From Azolla caroliniana (Eukaryota > Polypodiophyta), in assembly GCA_043228905.1 (NCBI GenBank), contig JBHGNT010000009.1, positions 12,338,001 to 12,402,000 on the forward strand: a DNA stretch of 64,000 nt, in the 5' to 3' direction. The notes beneath the pieces are model-generated. The model saw only the letters and a program-made list of their open reading frames with translations. It was not told where the DNA came from and did not search any database. Below are positions 19,922-31,362 of this stretch, in pieces; position 1 is the first letter of the stretch; every line of letters starts with the position of its first letter. The position numbers and the translations under genes are program-made.

Positions 19922-21901
19922 AGAAGACCAGTTCCATATCAGAGGAAGTGTGGTACGTTGACTCTGGTGCGTCGAATCACATGACAAGCCACAAAGAGTG
20001 GTTCTCTTTCCTGGAGAAACCGGAACAACCAGGAGTTGTCAAAACCGGAGACAACACTCCTCACCCAATCGTGCATGTCGGAGAAGTCCCTTTGAGCCAT
20101 GTCGGACAGAGGCAGAAGTTGATGAACGTATTACACGTTCCGACTATCACAAAGAACCTTGTGTCAGTTGGACAGATTGTTGACCAGGGGGATGCAGGTG
20201 CGGTTTACACACCTTGGGTGCTTCATCGAGGAAGAGGGCCAAATCATTGCGCAAGGGCGCGGAGATGGGAGGATGTTTATCCTCGAAACCAATGACGTCA
20301 GCACCGCTTTGTTCGCCAAAGGACAGAAGATTGAATCGGATATCGATCTCTAGCACAAGCGGATCAGCCACATAACAAGCTCAACCGTATTCATTCCAAT
20401 GTATGGGGACCGACACAAAACGTTAGTCTTGGCGGGAGTCGGTATTTCATCTCCTTCATCGACGACTACGGCCGGTACACATGGATCTACCTTATTGAGC
20501 GAAAGAGCGAAGTCTTCGAGTGTTTCTGGAACCTACAAAGACTGGTTGAACGGGAAATGGAGAGAAAGATCAAGTGCTTGTGGTCAGATGGCAGGAAAAA
20601 ATACTTTTCCGGCCAATTCAACACTTATCTACAACAAAACGGAATTCAGAGAGAATTCAGTTGCAGGTACACACCTGAGCAAAACGGTGTGGCCGAAAGG
20701 AAGAACCGGTCGATTGTCGATGTGGCAAGGGCAATGCTAGAGGAGAAGAGCATGCTCCATTTCTACTGGGCTGAGGTGGTTCGGATGGTCGTCTACATCC
20801 AAAACCTGTCCACGCATGAGCTGTATTTCGGGCGCAAGACGAATCTGAGACACCTTCGGATATTCGGTAGCATTGCATATGTGCATGTGCCGAATGACAA
20901 GCGGAGGAAGTTGGATGCAAAGTCGGAGAAATGCATCCTGGTCGGTTACTCGCATGAGCAAAAGGGGTATAAGTGTTATAACCCCCGGACGAAGTAGGTT
21001 CGAGTTAGCTGGGATGTTGAGTTTGATGAGACGGCATCATGGTATGCCTTCCTAGCTCTGGCTTTCGACCCCGACCCAGTGCCGGAGGATGAGGCTAGTG
21101 AGCCTGAACCGGTCCAGTTAGAAGACGAAGGGTTTGAGACTCTAGGTCTGAGTTCGGAATCGTTTCGGTTGAGTAGGCCGAACGAGCGGCTGAGTCGAGA
21201 TGACCAGTCGGATGAGGAACCAGCGAGTAGTGGAGACTCTGTCGTGGGTACAATGAGTACATGGCACATCACTATGCATACATGACCAAGGTGGCGGAAG
21301 TGCGTGAGCCGGAGAGCTACGCAGAAGCGGCAAGGGATGCAAATTGGCATGCTGCTATGGAGGAAGAAATGTGGGCACTTGATGCTAACGACACATGGGA
21401 CCTAGTACCCTGCCTGACACTGTAAACCGATTGGATGTAAGTGGGTGTACAAGGTAAAGTACAATGATGATGGTTCGGTTAACCGGTACAAGGCTCGGTT
21501 AGTGGCGAAGGGATACACCCAAACCCACGGAATCGGGAGCGACCGATTTGGACAAGAGCTGGAACGAGTCGGAGACAGCCGATTCGGTCCAACGGATGGA
21601 TTCGAAAGAACTGGATCAACTGAAGGCCAAGCGGACGAGAAGGTAGCAGTAGTCGACGCCAACACGGACGAATCGACAGGTCGACAAGCACCAGAGTCAC
21701 AGCAGCAAGGGAGCTGAATTGGGCTTGTTGAACAAACAAGCCGACTGAGGAGGTTGAGGCGCGCAGAACTAGAGGGGTCGCGGCAAATAGGACCGGACCG
21801 GACGAGAGGCACGAGTGAGGCGGAGTCGGGTGGAAGGACCGACTGCCATGGAGACTGACACTACGATCCGACCTCAAGTTGAGCTTGAGGGGGAGTGTTG
21901 A
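19922..21901 (+). pseudogene. Copia alpha2 polyprotein with internal deletions
   Basis: Protease VWYVDSGASNHMT near 19950 is intact. A one-base insertion at about 20187-20192 shifts the frame. A TGG-to-TAG stop lies near 20350, and right after it a deletion removes the pre-integrase zinc region (CEACQLGKQH is absent). Integrase (20370-20997) reads IHSNVWG at the first catalytic site, an Asp-to-Asn change. The acidic linker (21060-21250) follows. RT is cut off shortly after AKGYTQTHG near 21525 and is joined to the C-terminal tail, so the RT catalytic region and all RNase H are missing. Confidence 0.87.
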
Positions 21902-22300
21902 GCGGCAAGCTCAACCGGATCCGGATCGGCATCCGGAAGGATGAGCCGGATCGGTGAGCCGGTGAGCCAGTGAGCTGGGGAGCCGATTAGCCGGATCCAA
22001 CAGTAACTGGAAGCCTAGTAGCAGCCTAGACTGCTAGGTAGTTAATGACTCGTAGTTAGTGTTAGACGCTCGTGTGAGCATTGAAGTACACCGTACTTCT
22101 GTCAGTCCCCTTAGGACTTGTATAAATAGTGTTGTTGAAGCATGTTGTATACACAAAGAACTATTATTGTTCTGTAATAGATTTTTAACGTTCTGCTTAT
22201 TCTCTGTCTCTCCCACGTACGCTCTATGTTTCTTTCTCTCTCTCTGTCTGTTGTTATCCGGATGGGTCGATTTGCCTAACGCTTACGCACCTTTTTTACA
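21896..22300 (+). repeat. 3' LTR of Copia alpha2
   Basis: TGTTGAGCGG to TTTTTTACA, preceded by GAGGGGGAG. CGGATCC-rich U3 (21916-21990). Upstream of TATAAAT (22121-22127) are two dyads: GAAGTAC-ACC-GTACTTC at 22083-22099 and AGTCC/GGACT at 22104-22118. With no 5' partner it could not be dated. Confidence 0.87.
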
Positions 22301-22456
22301 CATTTCTTCTTGAATGCCAATCAGGTTTCATTAGAGAACTTGTTTATGGGAGTATTGTGTTCCATTACGAGTCAGTATCAGGTCCGTTGATCCCTTTAAT
22401 TCATGGGTATTGATTAGATCTCATGTAAACTTTGCACGTATTTCATTTCTTCTTGA

Positions 22457-22612
22457 ATGTCTATATCAGGTTTCATTAGAAGACATGCTCACAAAAGTAA
22501 TACATTCAATCGGGAATCAATATTAGGTTTCTCAATTAGAAGGGACAAATCTCATTTTGAATATGTAGAGGGGCGAAAGTGCTCAAAGTGTGGAGAGCCT
22601 GGACACCTGTAA
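22457..22612 (+). pseudogene. Micro-ORF ending in a partial CCHC zinc knuckle
   Basis: 51 codons from ATG 22457 to TAA 22610-22612. The last residues, KCSKCGEPGHL, match CX2CX4H of a nucleic-acid-binding zinc knuckle, but the stop falls before the final Cys. The rest is Arg/Ser-rich (SGFIRRHAH, GFSIRRDKSHF). It could be a gag remnant or an exon relic of an RNA-binding protein with a zinc knuckle. Part of it is duplicated in diverged form just upstream (22315-22400, with SGFIR and ES at the same spacing). Not recognised as a named gene. Confidence 0.35.
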
Positions 22613-22723
22613 TATTAAACAGTTTTTACGTTCATTTGTAGTGCAAATAATCATATTTCTGAACTAAAAAAAAAATCTGTGAAAATACGGGAAAAACTGT
22701 GAATTTACCAATTTCCAGCATGA

Positions 22724-22960
22724 ATCATTATACCTTCTCCTCTTAAGTAATGCTACAATCTTGATCCCATGCACAATAAGATCAACGTTTTTGGTCCATA
22801 ATATAATCTGCAACAAACAAAAGATGTAAAGTAATAATCAAGAAGCATCAATCATTATACCTTCACCTCCTAAGTGATCCTGTGCACAATAACATCAACC
22901 TGTGTGGTCCATAATATAATATGCAACCCATAACTATGTATGTATATATATTTATAATCG
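22724..22960. repeat. Diverged tandem duplication, about 127 bases
   Basis: ATCATTATACCTTC occurs at 22724 and 22851, and GGTCCATAATATAAT follows at the same relative place in each copy. Indels and substitutions show it is old. No coding function seen. Confidence 0.6.
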
Positions 22961-24298
22961 TGTATGGATGCATGCCTCGTGGTTTTCATGTTACTATATT
23001 TGCCTCAATGAGCTCCCTTTTCACCAAGCCATCAATTCCAGAAGCTTGAATTAACAAAGCCTACTTCCTTATAGTTTCAAAGCCAACATTGCAGGAGCTA
23101 TCCAAGGTCAGGACAGTCATATATGTCATTTCTTGCCCAAATATACACATGCTTCAATCTCTTCCATTGTTCCTATGCTATCATGCCACCTTGAATAACA
23201 AAGAAATTTGGAAACGAAATTTGTTCATTTAGTAAAGAATTTTGGAAACGAAACAAGAGAATGGAACTTCATGTTTGGGTTAGCAAATTAAGAATATCAT
23301 TAATATAACACATACCAACAAGATCTACAGCCTTTCCAATAAAGATATCACAAAATAAATTAAGTGTTTTTTATGTGCACCTTAGTGTTGGTCAGTCCAG
23401 ATTCAAATGGTATGGTATAAGCTCTTTAGGAGTTGTATTGGTTTGCCTTTTTTCGTTTTTAGAGCATGGTAGATATGGATTTGAGCTTGCATTCCCATGA
23501 AAGCTTGCACAAATCACAACAAAATCTTGTTCGATTGTCACTGGAATCTATCGCCTCTACTGTCAATCGCTTCTTGAAGCTGCATGAGGTTTCTCAAGAC
23601 CGAAAGAGCTCATCTTTTGTGTGAAATGACAATAGCAAATACACAAAGTAACATTGCAAAAAAAGTATGCAAGAGAATGTTGTAAATGCATGTGTGCATG
23701 CATTCATATATGCATACAAACACAACCATGCACATGCATGTGCAAATACGCATGCACACATGCACACATGCATACACATACTCATACAAACATAGTTTTA
23801 AATTGATATGGTACTAAACTAAGAACCTTCATGTTTGCAATGTCACCTTCCCTCATGTTTTCGGCATCATTATTTCATACATCCTCCTCCTTTGTCCCCT
23901 CTTTCACCACAAACACTTTATTTATCAAAGATGAAATGACAATATTTGCATAAGACCCTCCAAATGATTTGCTTTTTTGGGTATCCTTGCAAAGTAAATT
24001 CATAGACAAAAGTTTTTAATACATAATTAACATGATAATATATACAGGATATACACAAATCAAAGTGAAATAAAAAGAAACAATAAAAAGAACAATAAAA
24101 TTTCAGCAAAACCAAAACTAAAAGCTGTTATAATACAATTTCACTATGCAAGATTGTAAAAATCAATTTAGAAATTACATATGAAGAAAAGAAAGCCAAA
24201 TAATTCTTAAAATCAATGTTTTGTTTACAAAATTAGCCATCCTAAGCATTTCAGGATTATATAGAGAACAATGGTGAAATCAATGTAAAAAACAAACT

Positions 24299-24325
24299 CC
24301 CCCCCCCCCCCCCCTCTCTCTCTCA
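24299..24325. repeat. Poly-C and CT simple repeat
   Basis: A run of about 17 C followed by CT repeats, just past the 3' end of the reverse-strand RNA-binding-protein pseudogene. Confidence 0.9.
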
Positions 24326-24361
24326 ATTTACAAACAAAAGTTTGTAAAGTTTTCATTTTGT

Positions 24362-24834
24362 TTACTTCCTCCAATTCAGTGAATCCGAGCCACCTCTTGA
24401 ATACCTTTTATTACCTCCACTATAACCACCATTGCGATTGTTGCCACCATTTCCACCACCATTGGTATCATTATGTCCATTGGCACAACCACAACCACTG
24501 TCCACCATTTCCTCCATCTGATCTCTCCTTGCTATATCGTGAACCACCACCTCCATTGGAGGCACGATAGACTCCATCACCCCGACTCGATCTTCCCTGA
24601 GCTTAGTCCACAGTAATGTTCCTTCCATTGAGCTCTTTTCCATTTGTGGACTCAATCACACTTGTCATTGCTTGCTCATCAGAGAATGTCACAAAGCCAA
24701 AGCCTCGTGATTGTCCCGTTTCATGGTCATTGATAACCTTGGAGTTGACAACTTCCCCGAAGTATCCTGCAATCATCGGTGGTCCATGCGAGACCTCCAA
24801 TGAAGCAACAATACTCGAGATCTACAATGGCCAT
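24362..24834 (-). pseudogene. Glycine-rich RNA-binding protein (RRM) pseudogene
   Basis: Reads from ATG 24834 to TAA 24362. The N-terminus MAIVDLEYCCFIGGLAW carries RNP2 (CFIGGL). Further on, HETGQSRGFGFVTF carries RNP1 (RGFGFVTF) of the RRM fold of the plant GRP7/GRP8 family, which binds RNA in nucleus and cytoplasm. The C-terminus is Gly/Asn/Tyr-rich and ends in DSLNWRK. Lesions: about nine residues missing after TDD with a frameshift near 24775; an in-frame stop after NGRNITVD near 24605; another frameshift in the glycine tail. No intron interrupts the RRM, although plant genes of this family usually have one there, so a retro-copy is possible; no poly-A tract is visible. This is the only host-gene remnant recognised with confidence. 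Confidence 0.82.
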
Positions 24835-24984
24835 GGAAGCTTTGAGATGGGGTGGGGGGTGCAAGAGGAAACAAAGAGCCTCTCTCTCTCTCTCTCTCCT
24901 TTTCCCCCCCCAATTTTTACTAAAACACATCACATATATAGTCTCCCCCCCTTTCTTCCCCCATTTTTTAAAAACATTTAGCAT

Positions 24985-25525
24985 CCATTTGAGAGGCGTT
25001 TTAAAAAGAGTGTTCTACTGTACATGTGCATGTTTATGTATGTGGATATGTATATTTGTGTGTGTATGTTATGCTCTATACATGTGCATATGCATGTATT
25101 GTACTCCATGTGTTGTATGTGTGGCATGTGCATATGTATGTATGTGTTATGTGTGTGTATGTTCAGTACATGTGCATATGATGTATTGTAATTTGTATGT
25201 ATTATTGGTATGGCATGTGCATATGTATGTGTGTGTTATGTGAGTGTATGTTCTATATACATATGTGTATGCATACATACATGTGTATATATGTGTGTGT
25301 CTATTCTATATATACATGCATATGTATTGTATTGCATGTATATATATGTATGTGATATGTGTACATATGTAAGTGTGTATGTATGGGATGTGTGTATATA
25401 CATATATGTACATATTGTATTGCATGTGTTGTATGTATTGTATATATGGCATGTGTGTAAGTTTAGATGTGTATATTGGATCCATTATGTGTTGAATGAA
25501 TATATGTATGTACATGTATGCATGT
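24985..25525. repeat. TATG/TGTA-rich satellite-like tract, left part
   Basis: Degenerate TATG, TGTG and CATG repeats on the plus strand from about 25020, continuing after alpha3 at 31363. The CATGT at 25521-25525 is the target duplication of alpha3. Apparent ORFs here are low-complexity His/Tyr/Thr or Cys/Val/Tyr repeats and are not genes. Confidence 0.9.
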
Positions 25526-26058
25526 TGTTGAGAGACAAGCTCAACATCGGCCGGATCGGCTGAAGAAGCCGAGGACCGGATCGGTTGGGACCGATCGGTT
25601 AGGCCGAGTGCATAAACCGGGAGGTCGTTAGGAAAGATATTCCGTGAGGAATATATTTGGGAGTTAGTGTAGGAGCTCTTAATGAGCATTGAAGTACTGT
25701 CAGTACTTCGGTCAGTCCTTCTAGGACTTGTATAAAAGTGTTCATTGAACTAGGAAAGATATTCCGTGAGGAATATATTTGGGAGTTAGTGTAGGAGCTC
25801 TTAATGAGCATTGAAGTATTGTCAGTACTTCGGTCAGTCCTTCTAGGACTTGTATAAAAGTGTTCATTGAACACACATATGTATAGAGTGTGGTGAATAG
25901 AGATTGGGTTGTTGTTGAATATAGTTTGTCTGCTTTCTCTCTCTCTCTCTATCTCTATCTCTCCCACGTATACTGTGTAAGCTCTAGCTCTCCATTAAAC
26001 CTGGGTTTCCTTCCTTTTGTTCGGTCTTAATACTTGCTTCCGCACGCTACTTTCTACA
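25526..26058 (+). repeat. 5' LTR of Copia alpha3, with a tandem duplication
   Basis: 533 bases against 411 in the 3' LTR. The extra 122 bases are a tandem copy of the core promoter region. TGTTGAGAGACA to TTTCTACA. CT repeat near 25936-25962. Confidence 0.96.
25629..25872 (+). promoter_or_regulatory. Duplicated core promoter in the alpha3 5' LTR
   Basis: Two 122-base copies, 25629-25750 and 25751-25872. Each has two dyads and a TATA box (TATAAAA at 25731-25737 and 25853-25859). Dyad one is GAAGTACTG-T-CAGTACTTC (25691-25709), with one mismatch in copy two. Dyad two is AGTCC/GGACT (25714-25728). The 3' LTR has one copy (TATA at 31157-31163). Confidence 0.85.
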
Positions 26059-26070
26059 TGGTATCAGAGC
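26059..26070 (+). other. Primer-binding site of alpha3
   Basis: TGGTATCAGAGC directly after the 5' LTR, complementary to the 3' end of initiator tRNA-Met. Confidence 0.93.
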
Positions 26071-26130
26071 GCGAGGGTTGAGAACCTCTCTACAGACGAC
26101 ACAGCTTGACGAAGAAGAACAAGAAGAACG

Positions 26131-29100
26131 ATGGATAGAGGCATGGCGAACTCGCTTCCAACAGAGCAGCTCGACAGAACCAACTACGCGTCTTGGTCTT
26201 ACAAGATGCACCAGTACCTGCTCGGGCACGGCTACTGGAGTTATGTCGAAGGAGCTAATGACGCGGCACCCGAATCGACACACAGAGACTTCCCATCGTG
26301 GGAGCAATCAGCGAGCAGGGTATTGTACTGCTTCGTGTCATGTGTGGGCGAACAACTATTGAGCTATGTTCGGGATGCAAAGACGTTGAAGGGTGCATGG
26401 GAAAATCTGAAGAAGATTTTCGCTGCAAGCACCATAGCCAGGAAGCTTCAGCTCCGATAGGAGTTGAGCAACCTACGACAACGCGACTTGTCGGTGGCGG
26501 ACTATACCTCGAAGATCAAGGATATCTGCGACTCCCTCGCCTCCATAGAGGTGAACATCGAGGAGAGCGAGATGGTCCAGATCTGTCTCAGAGGTTTGGC
26601 GTCGAAGTTCGGAGCATTCTGAACGGCTGTGTGTACCCGGGAGAATACGCCGTCCTTTTTTGACTTACAGTCAATGCTCCTGGTAGAGGAGAACCACACG
26701 GGTGCGTCTACAAGCACGCACACCGACAACAGAATGTTGTACACAGAGGGAGATAGGCCCCGTGGACGTGGAGGACGAGGCGAGTCGGCGCGCAATGGAG
26801 GCGGCCGATGAGATCAAGGAAGAAGGCACCGAAGTGATGCCGACAGCAACTCCGGACCCTTCGGAAACAGAGGGAGTCTAAGCGATGAGAACCGGCAAGG
26901 GAAGGCCATCGCGGAGTGCCGGTACTGTGGCAAGAAAGGCCACAGGGAAAGTGAGTGCTGGAAGAAGCGCGCCGATTCGGAGAGAACCGGTTACGGAAAC
27001 GGCTCCGGACATACCGACAAGGGAAATCGGCAGCGATCGCACTACGCCGAAGACTCCGGGAGAGCCGGAGAAGGGTCTGCTTTCATGACGAGACACAAAG
27101 CAAACTCAATGAAATGGACCACCCCGAGATCGGACGAGGTGTGGTACGTAGACTCCGGCGCGTCAAACCACATGACGAGCCATAAGGAGTGGTTCTCGTA
27201 CCTCGAAAAACCGATACAACCTGGAGTAGTCGCAACTGGAGACGACACTTCGCATCCGATCGCGAATGTCGAAGAAGTTCCCCTTAGCCATGTCGGGCAG
27301 AAAGGGAAACTCATGAACGTGTTGCACGTTTCGACAATCACGAAGAACTTGGTCTCGGTCGGACAGATCGTCGACCAAGGGATGGAGGTTCGGTTTACAC
27401 ACCTCGGGTGCTTCATTGAGGAAGAAGGCCGTGTGATTGCGCAAGGGCGCAGAGACGGGAGGATGTTTATCCTCGACTCCATTGACGGCGGCACCGCAAT
27501 GTTTGCGAAGGGACAAAAATCCGAGTCGGACATCGACTTGTGGCACAAGCGGATAGGCCACGTCAACCACCAGCGGCTTCAAGATCTGCAATCGAAACAG
27601 GTAGTGTTCGGATTGCCCAAATTTAGTGGCCGAAAGGCACAAATTTGTGAAGCCTGCCAGCTCGGGAAGCAACACCGACTTCCTTTCCCCAAAGAGCAAA
27701 ACCGGAGCCGGAACAAGCTCGACCTTATACACTCCGATGTATGGGGGCCGGCACAAAACGTTAGTCTTGGCGGGAGCCGATATTTCGACTCCTTCATCGA
27801 CGACCACACGCGGCACACATGGATCTACCTCATTGAGAGGAAGAGCGAAGTCTTCGACTGTTTCCGGGACCTCAAAGGGTTCGTGGAAACAGAAACGGGA
27901 CGAAAGATCAAGTGCCTGCGGTCGGATGGTGGGAAAGAGTACTTTTCCGGTGAATTCAACGGTTAGCTACAACAAATGGGAATTCGCCGCGAATTCAGTT
28001 GTAGATACACGCCGGAGCAGAACGGCATGGCCGAGAGGAAGAATCGGTCAGTTGTGGAAGCGGCACGGGCAATGCTGGAGGAGAAGAGCTTGCCCAAGTT
28101 GTACTGGGCCGAGGCGGTAAGGACCGCAGTATACATCCAGAACCGGATCGGAGACAAAGTGTCGGCGCACGAGCTATATTTCAGAACGAAGCCGAACTTG
28201 CGACATTTGAGGGTGTTCGGTAGCATTGCGTATGTGCATATACCGAAGGAGAAAAGGAGGAAGCTGGACGCAAAGGCCGAGAAATGCATCTTGGTCGGTT
28301 ACTCGGACGAGCAGAAGGGTTATAAGTGCTATAACCCTCGTACCAAATAAGCGCGTGTCAGCCGTGACGTTGTGTTTGACGAGTCCGCGTCCTGGTACCT
28401 GCCCCCGACTCCGAACCCTGCCCCCAATCCGAGTTGTGACGATGAGGTCAGCGAGGCCGAGATGCCTCCGGATGAGCCCGAAATCGAGACCCGCGAAGAG
28501 AGTCCGATTTCACTCCGCTTAAGTGGACCGATTGGACGACTGAGTCGGTACGATCAGTCCGATGAAGAGCCGGCGAGTAGTGGAGACTCGGTCGTGCATT
28601 CCCCGCACAGGAAGCCGAGGAGACGGCTTACGCGCAAAGAGAAAGGAAAGAAGAAGGTGTCGGATTCCGGCACGGATAGCAACGAGTCAAACCGACGCGA
28701 GTCCGACTCCGAGGGAACTGGTGACGGGTCTTTAAAAGTGAAGTCCGCGTCGACTGAGAAGGCCTCGACATCGGCTAATACGAGATTATGCCGATCTACC
28801 CGCTAGAAGAATCCTGTTTTGCAGTTCGGATACAACAAGTACATGGCGCATCATTATGCGTACATGACCCGTGTAGCGGAAGTGCGTGAGCCAGAGAGCT
28901 ACGCAGAAGTGGCTAAAGACGTGAATTGGCATGCCGCGATGGAGGAAGAGATGCACGCATTGGCAGAGAACGAGACCTGGGACCTGGTTGACGCACCAAC
29001 GGGGGTAAAACCAATCGAGTGTAGGTGGGTGTACAAGGTCAAGTACAACACCGATGGCTCGGTCAACCGGTACAAGGCTCGGCTAGTGGCAAAGGGCTAC

Positions 29101-30957
29101 GTGCAGAAACACGGCATCGACTACGATGAGACATTTGCGCCGGTCGCGAAAATGACGACCATCCGTGTTTTGCTCGCAGTAGCTGCGGCCAAGGGGTGGC
29201 ACCTACATCGAATGGATGTAAAGAATGCGTTCCTGCAAGGTGACCTTGAGGAACAGGTGTACATGGTACATCCCCCCGGATTTCACTCTGGAACGAACTC
29301 CTCGGTAGTATGCCGACTGAAGAAGTCCCTTTACGGACTGAAGCAAGCCCCGCGTGCCTGGAACGCGAAGATCACGCAACAACTGCGTCGGATGGGCTTT
29401 GTCACGTCAAAATCGAACTCTTCCCTGTTCATCCGGAAAGGTCGACTCGGACCGGTTAGTATTTTACTATATTTTGATGACTTGGTCATCACCGACGTCG
29501 ACCTAGGTGAAATCGACCGCGTGAAACTCTAGCTTGCGGCATCGTTCGACATGAAGGATCTGGGGGACCTTCATTACTTCCTCGGGATCGAAGTGATCCA
29601 TACCCCTGAAGGCATATTGATCAGCCAACGTCATTACGTGCTGGGTATGCTCTTCAAACTCGGGATGGCCGACTGTAAGTCCGTCTCGACTCCTCTGGAC
29701 AGAACCGTCAAGCTTTGTCCCGATACGGGAAAGGTATGCGACCCGACGAGGTTCCGACAAATTTTCGGAAGCCTCATATACTTGACCATCACTCGACTTG
29801 ACCTCAGTTATCCGGTCGGGCTGAATAGTCAGTTCATGGCGCGACCTACCGAGGAGCACCTTCAGTGTGCGCAACACGTACTGCGGTACGTAAGCGGCAC
29901 TAAGGACCGCGGACTGCTATATCGGACCGGTGTAGCCGAGCAGTTAGTCGGCTATACCGATGCTGATTGGGCTGGCAATGTTGCCGATCGCCGATCCACG
30001 TCTGGATACGCGTTCTCCCTCGGGAATGCTGCAATCGCGTGGAGCAGTAAGAAGCAGCCGATAGTTGCACTGTCGAGTACCGAAGCTGAGTACCGAGGAG
30101 CGGCTGCCGCGACATGCGAAGCCATATGGTTGAAGCGACTACTTAAGGACCTGCAAGAGGAGGTGTCAGATCCGACGACGATCTACTACGACAACCTCAG
30201 CAGCATCCAGCTCGCGAAGAACCCCGTTTTCCACGCACGGACCAAGCACATTGAGGTGCACTACCATTTTGTCCGTGAGCGTGTCCTTTCCGGTGAAGTC
30301 GAACTTTAGTACGTTCCGACGGATCAGCAAACTGCCGACATCTTCACCAAGCCTCTTGGTCTGGACAAGTTGCGGCAATTCTCGGGTGCGCTCGGATTGC
30401 GTCACCTCGACGTGCCGAACTTGAGGGGGAGAACAGTCCCGAACGACCAAGCAAGGCAACAGGAAAGGAGCGGAGACCGGGACACTGAGTCAGTTAACGA
30501 GTTCGACTTCGGATCGGCTGAAGAAGCCGAGGGCGGACCCGCGGAAAAGTCCGGAAGCGGACAAAAGGGGAGCAGCCGAAGGAGAGAGCCGAAGCCAACC
30601 ACACATGGGGAAGATGACGCCACCAAGGGCGAGAAGACCGAAGACGAGTTGGAGACAGCCAACTCGGACGAGAGAGAAAACCGATCGGAGGTAGTCGAGT
30701 CGGTTCGGATGTTTGATTCAGATATGCTGAATCAACCGAGGCCCAAGCAGAAGAAAAGGCAGCAGGAGAAGCGTCAACACCGCAACAGCAGAAGAGCTGA
30801 TAAGGGCCGCATGAGCAGACAAGCCGACCGGAAGGGTCGAAGTGCGCGGAGTCGAACAGGTCGAGGAACGTGAGCGAGGCGTGAAGCCAGGAGGAACTGG
30901 AGTTGTGAGCCCGAGGATCCCGAAGAGCCTCGAGTTGAGCTTGAGGGGGAGTGTTGA
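26131..30957 (+). pseudogene. Copia alpha3 Gag-Pol polyprotein, one frame with nine stops
   Basis: Starts at ATG 26131 (MDRGMANSLPTEQLDR). UBN2 gag; zinc knuckle CRYCGKKGHRESEC (about 26914-26955); protease VWYVDSGASNHMT with Asp at 27151; pre-integrase CEACQLGKQH near 27660; integrase with LIHSDVWG, RSDGGKEYF and MAERKN (D-D-E intact); RT whose box reads LYFDDLVI (usual YVDD); RNase H with DADWAGN and LSSTEAEY. An acidic then basic tail of about 190 codons follows and ends LEGEC with the stop inside the LTR (30955-30957). Stops: 26458, 26620, 26809, 27964, 28348, 28804, 29530, 30307, 30871. Eight of these match CAG, CAA or CGA in relatives, changed at the first base. Frame is otherwise kept for 1600 codons. 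Confidence 0.95.
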
Positions 30958-31362
30958 GAGACAAGCTCAACATCGGCCGGATCGGCTGAAGAAGCTGAGG
31001 ACCGGATCGGTTGGGACCGATCGGTTAGGCCGAGTGCATAAACCGGGAGGTCGTTAGGAAAGATATTCCGTGAGGAATATATTTGGGAGTTAGTGTAGGA
31101 GCTCTTAATGAGCATTGAAGTACTGTCAGTACTTCGGTCAGTCCTTCTAGGACTTGTATAAAAGTGCTCATTGAACACACATATGTATAGAGTGTGGTGA
31201 ATAGAGATTGGGTTGTTGTTGAATATAGTTTGTCTGCTTTCTCTCTCTCTCTCTATCTCTATCTCTCCCACGTATACTGTGTAAGCTCTAGCTCTCCATT
31301 AAACCTGAGTTTCCTTCCTTCTGTTCGGTCTTAATACTTGCTTCCGCACGCTACTTTCTACA
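30952..31362 (+). repeat. 3' LTR of Copia alpha3
   Basis: 411 bases, preceded by the tract TTGAGGGGGAG (30941-30951). Single TATA box and single pair of dyads. The target duplication CATGT follows. Confidence 0.96.

Larger units (their letters stand above)
19922..22300 (+). mobile_element. Copia alpha2, 5'-truncated
   Basis: Begins in the residues just before protease, abutting the alpha1 LTR, so 5' LTR, primer site and gag are missing. Ends in its own LTR (21896-22300), which differs clearly from the alpha1 LTR. The junction at 19921/19922 therefore looks like a deletion or recombination between neighbouring elements. Confidence 0.88.
22301..24361. other. AT-rich intergenic DNA
   Basis: No long ORF or mobile-element coding signal apart from the micro-ORF at 22457-22612. 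Contains two pairs of diverged tandem duplications (22301/22443 and 22724/22851), a TGCA-rich stretch (23680-23790) and a C17/CT tract (24299-24325). This, with 35791-37361, is the least element-like part of the window. Confidence 0.6.
25526..31362 (+). mobile_element. Copia alpha3, complete
   Basis: LTRs at both ends, 5-base duplication CATGT at 25521-25525 and 31363-31367, tRNA-Met primer site, one long polyprotein frame and polypurine tract. Outside a 122-base duplication in the 5' LTR, the two LTRs differ at four of 411 positions by eye, so insertion is fairly recent. Nine in-frame stops but no frameshift make it non-autonomous. Best reference copy for the alpha family in this window. Confidence 0.97.

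Noticed and set aside
22301-22305. Target duplication for alpha2
   Set aside because: The 5' end of alpha2 is missing, so no matching left copy can be tested.
24779-25563. ORFs rich in Cys, Val, Tyr and Met
   Set aside because: Translation of TATG/TGTG simple repeats; not protein-like.
26059-26070. TGGTATCAGAGC as a tRNA gene end
   Set aside because: It is the primer-binding site of a Copia element at the LTR border, not a tRNA gene.
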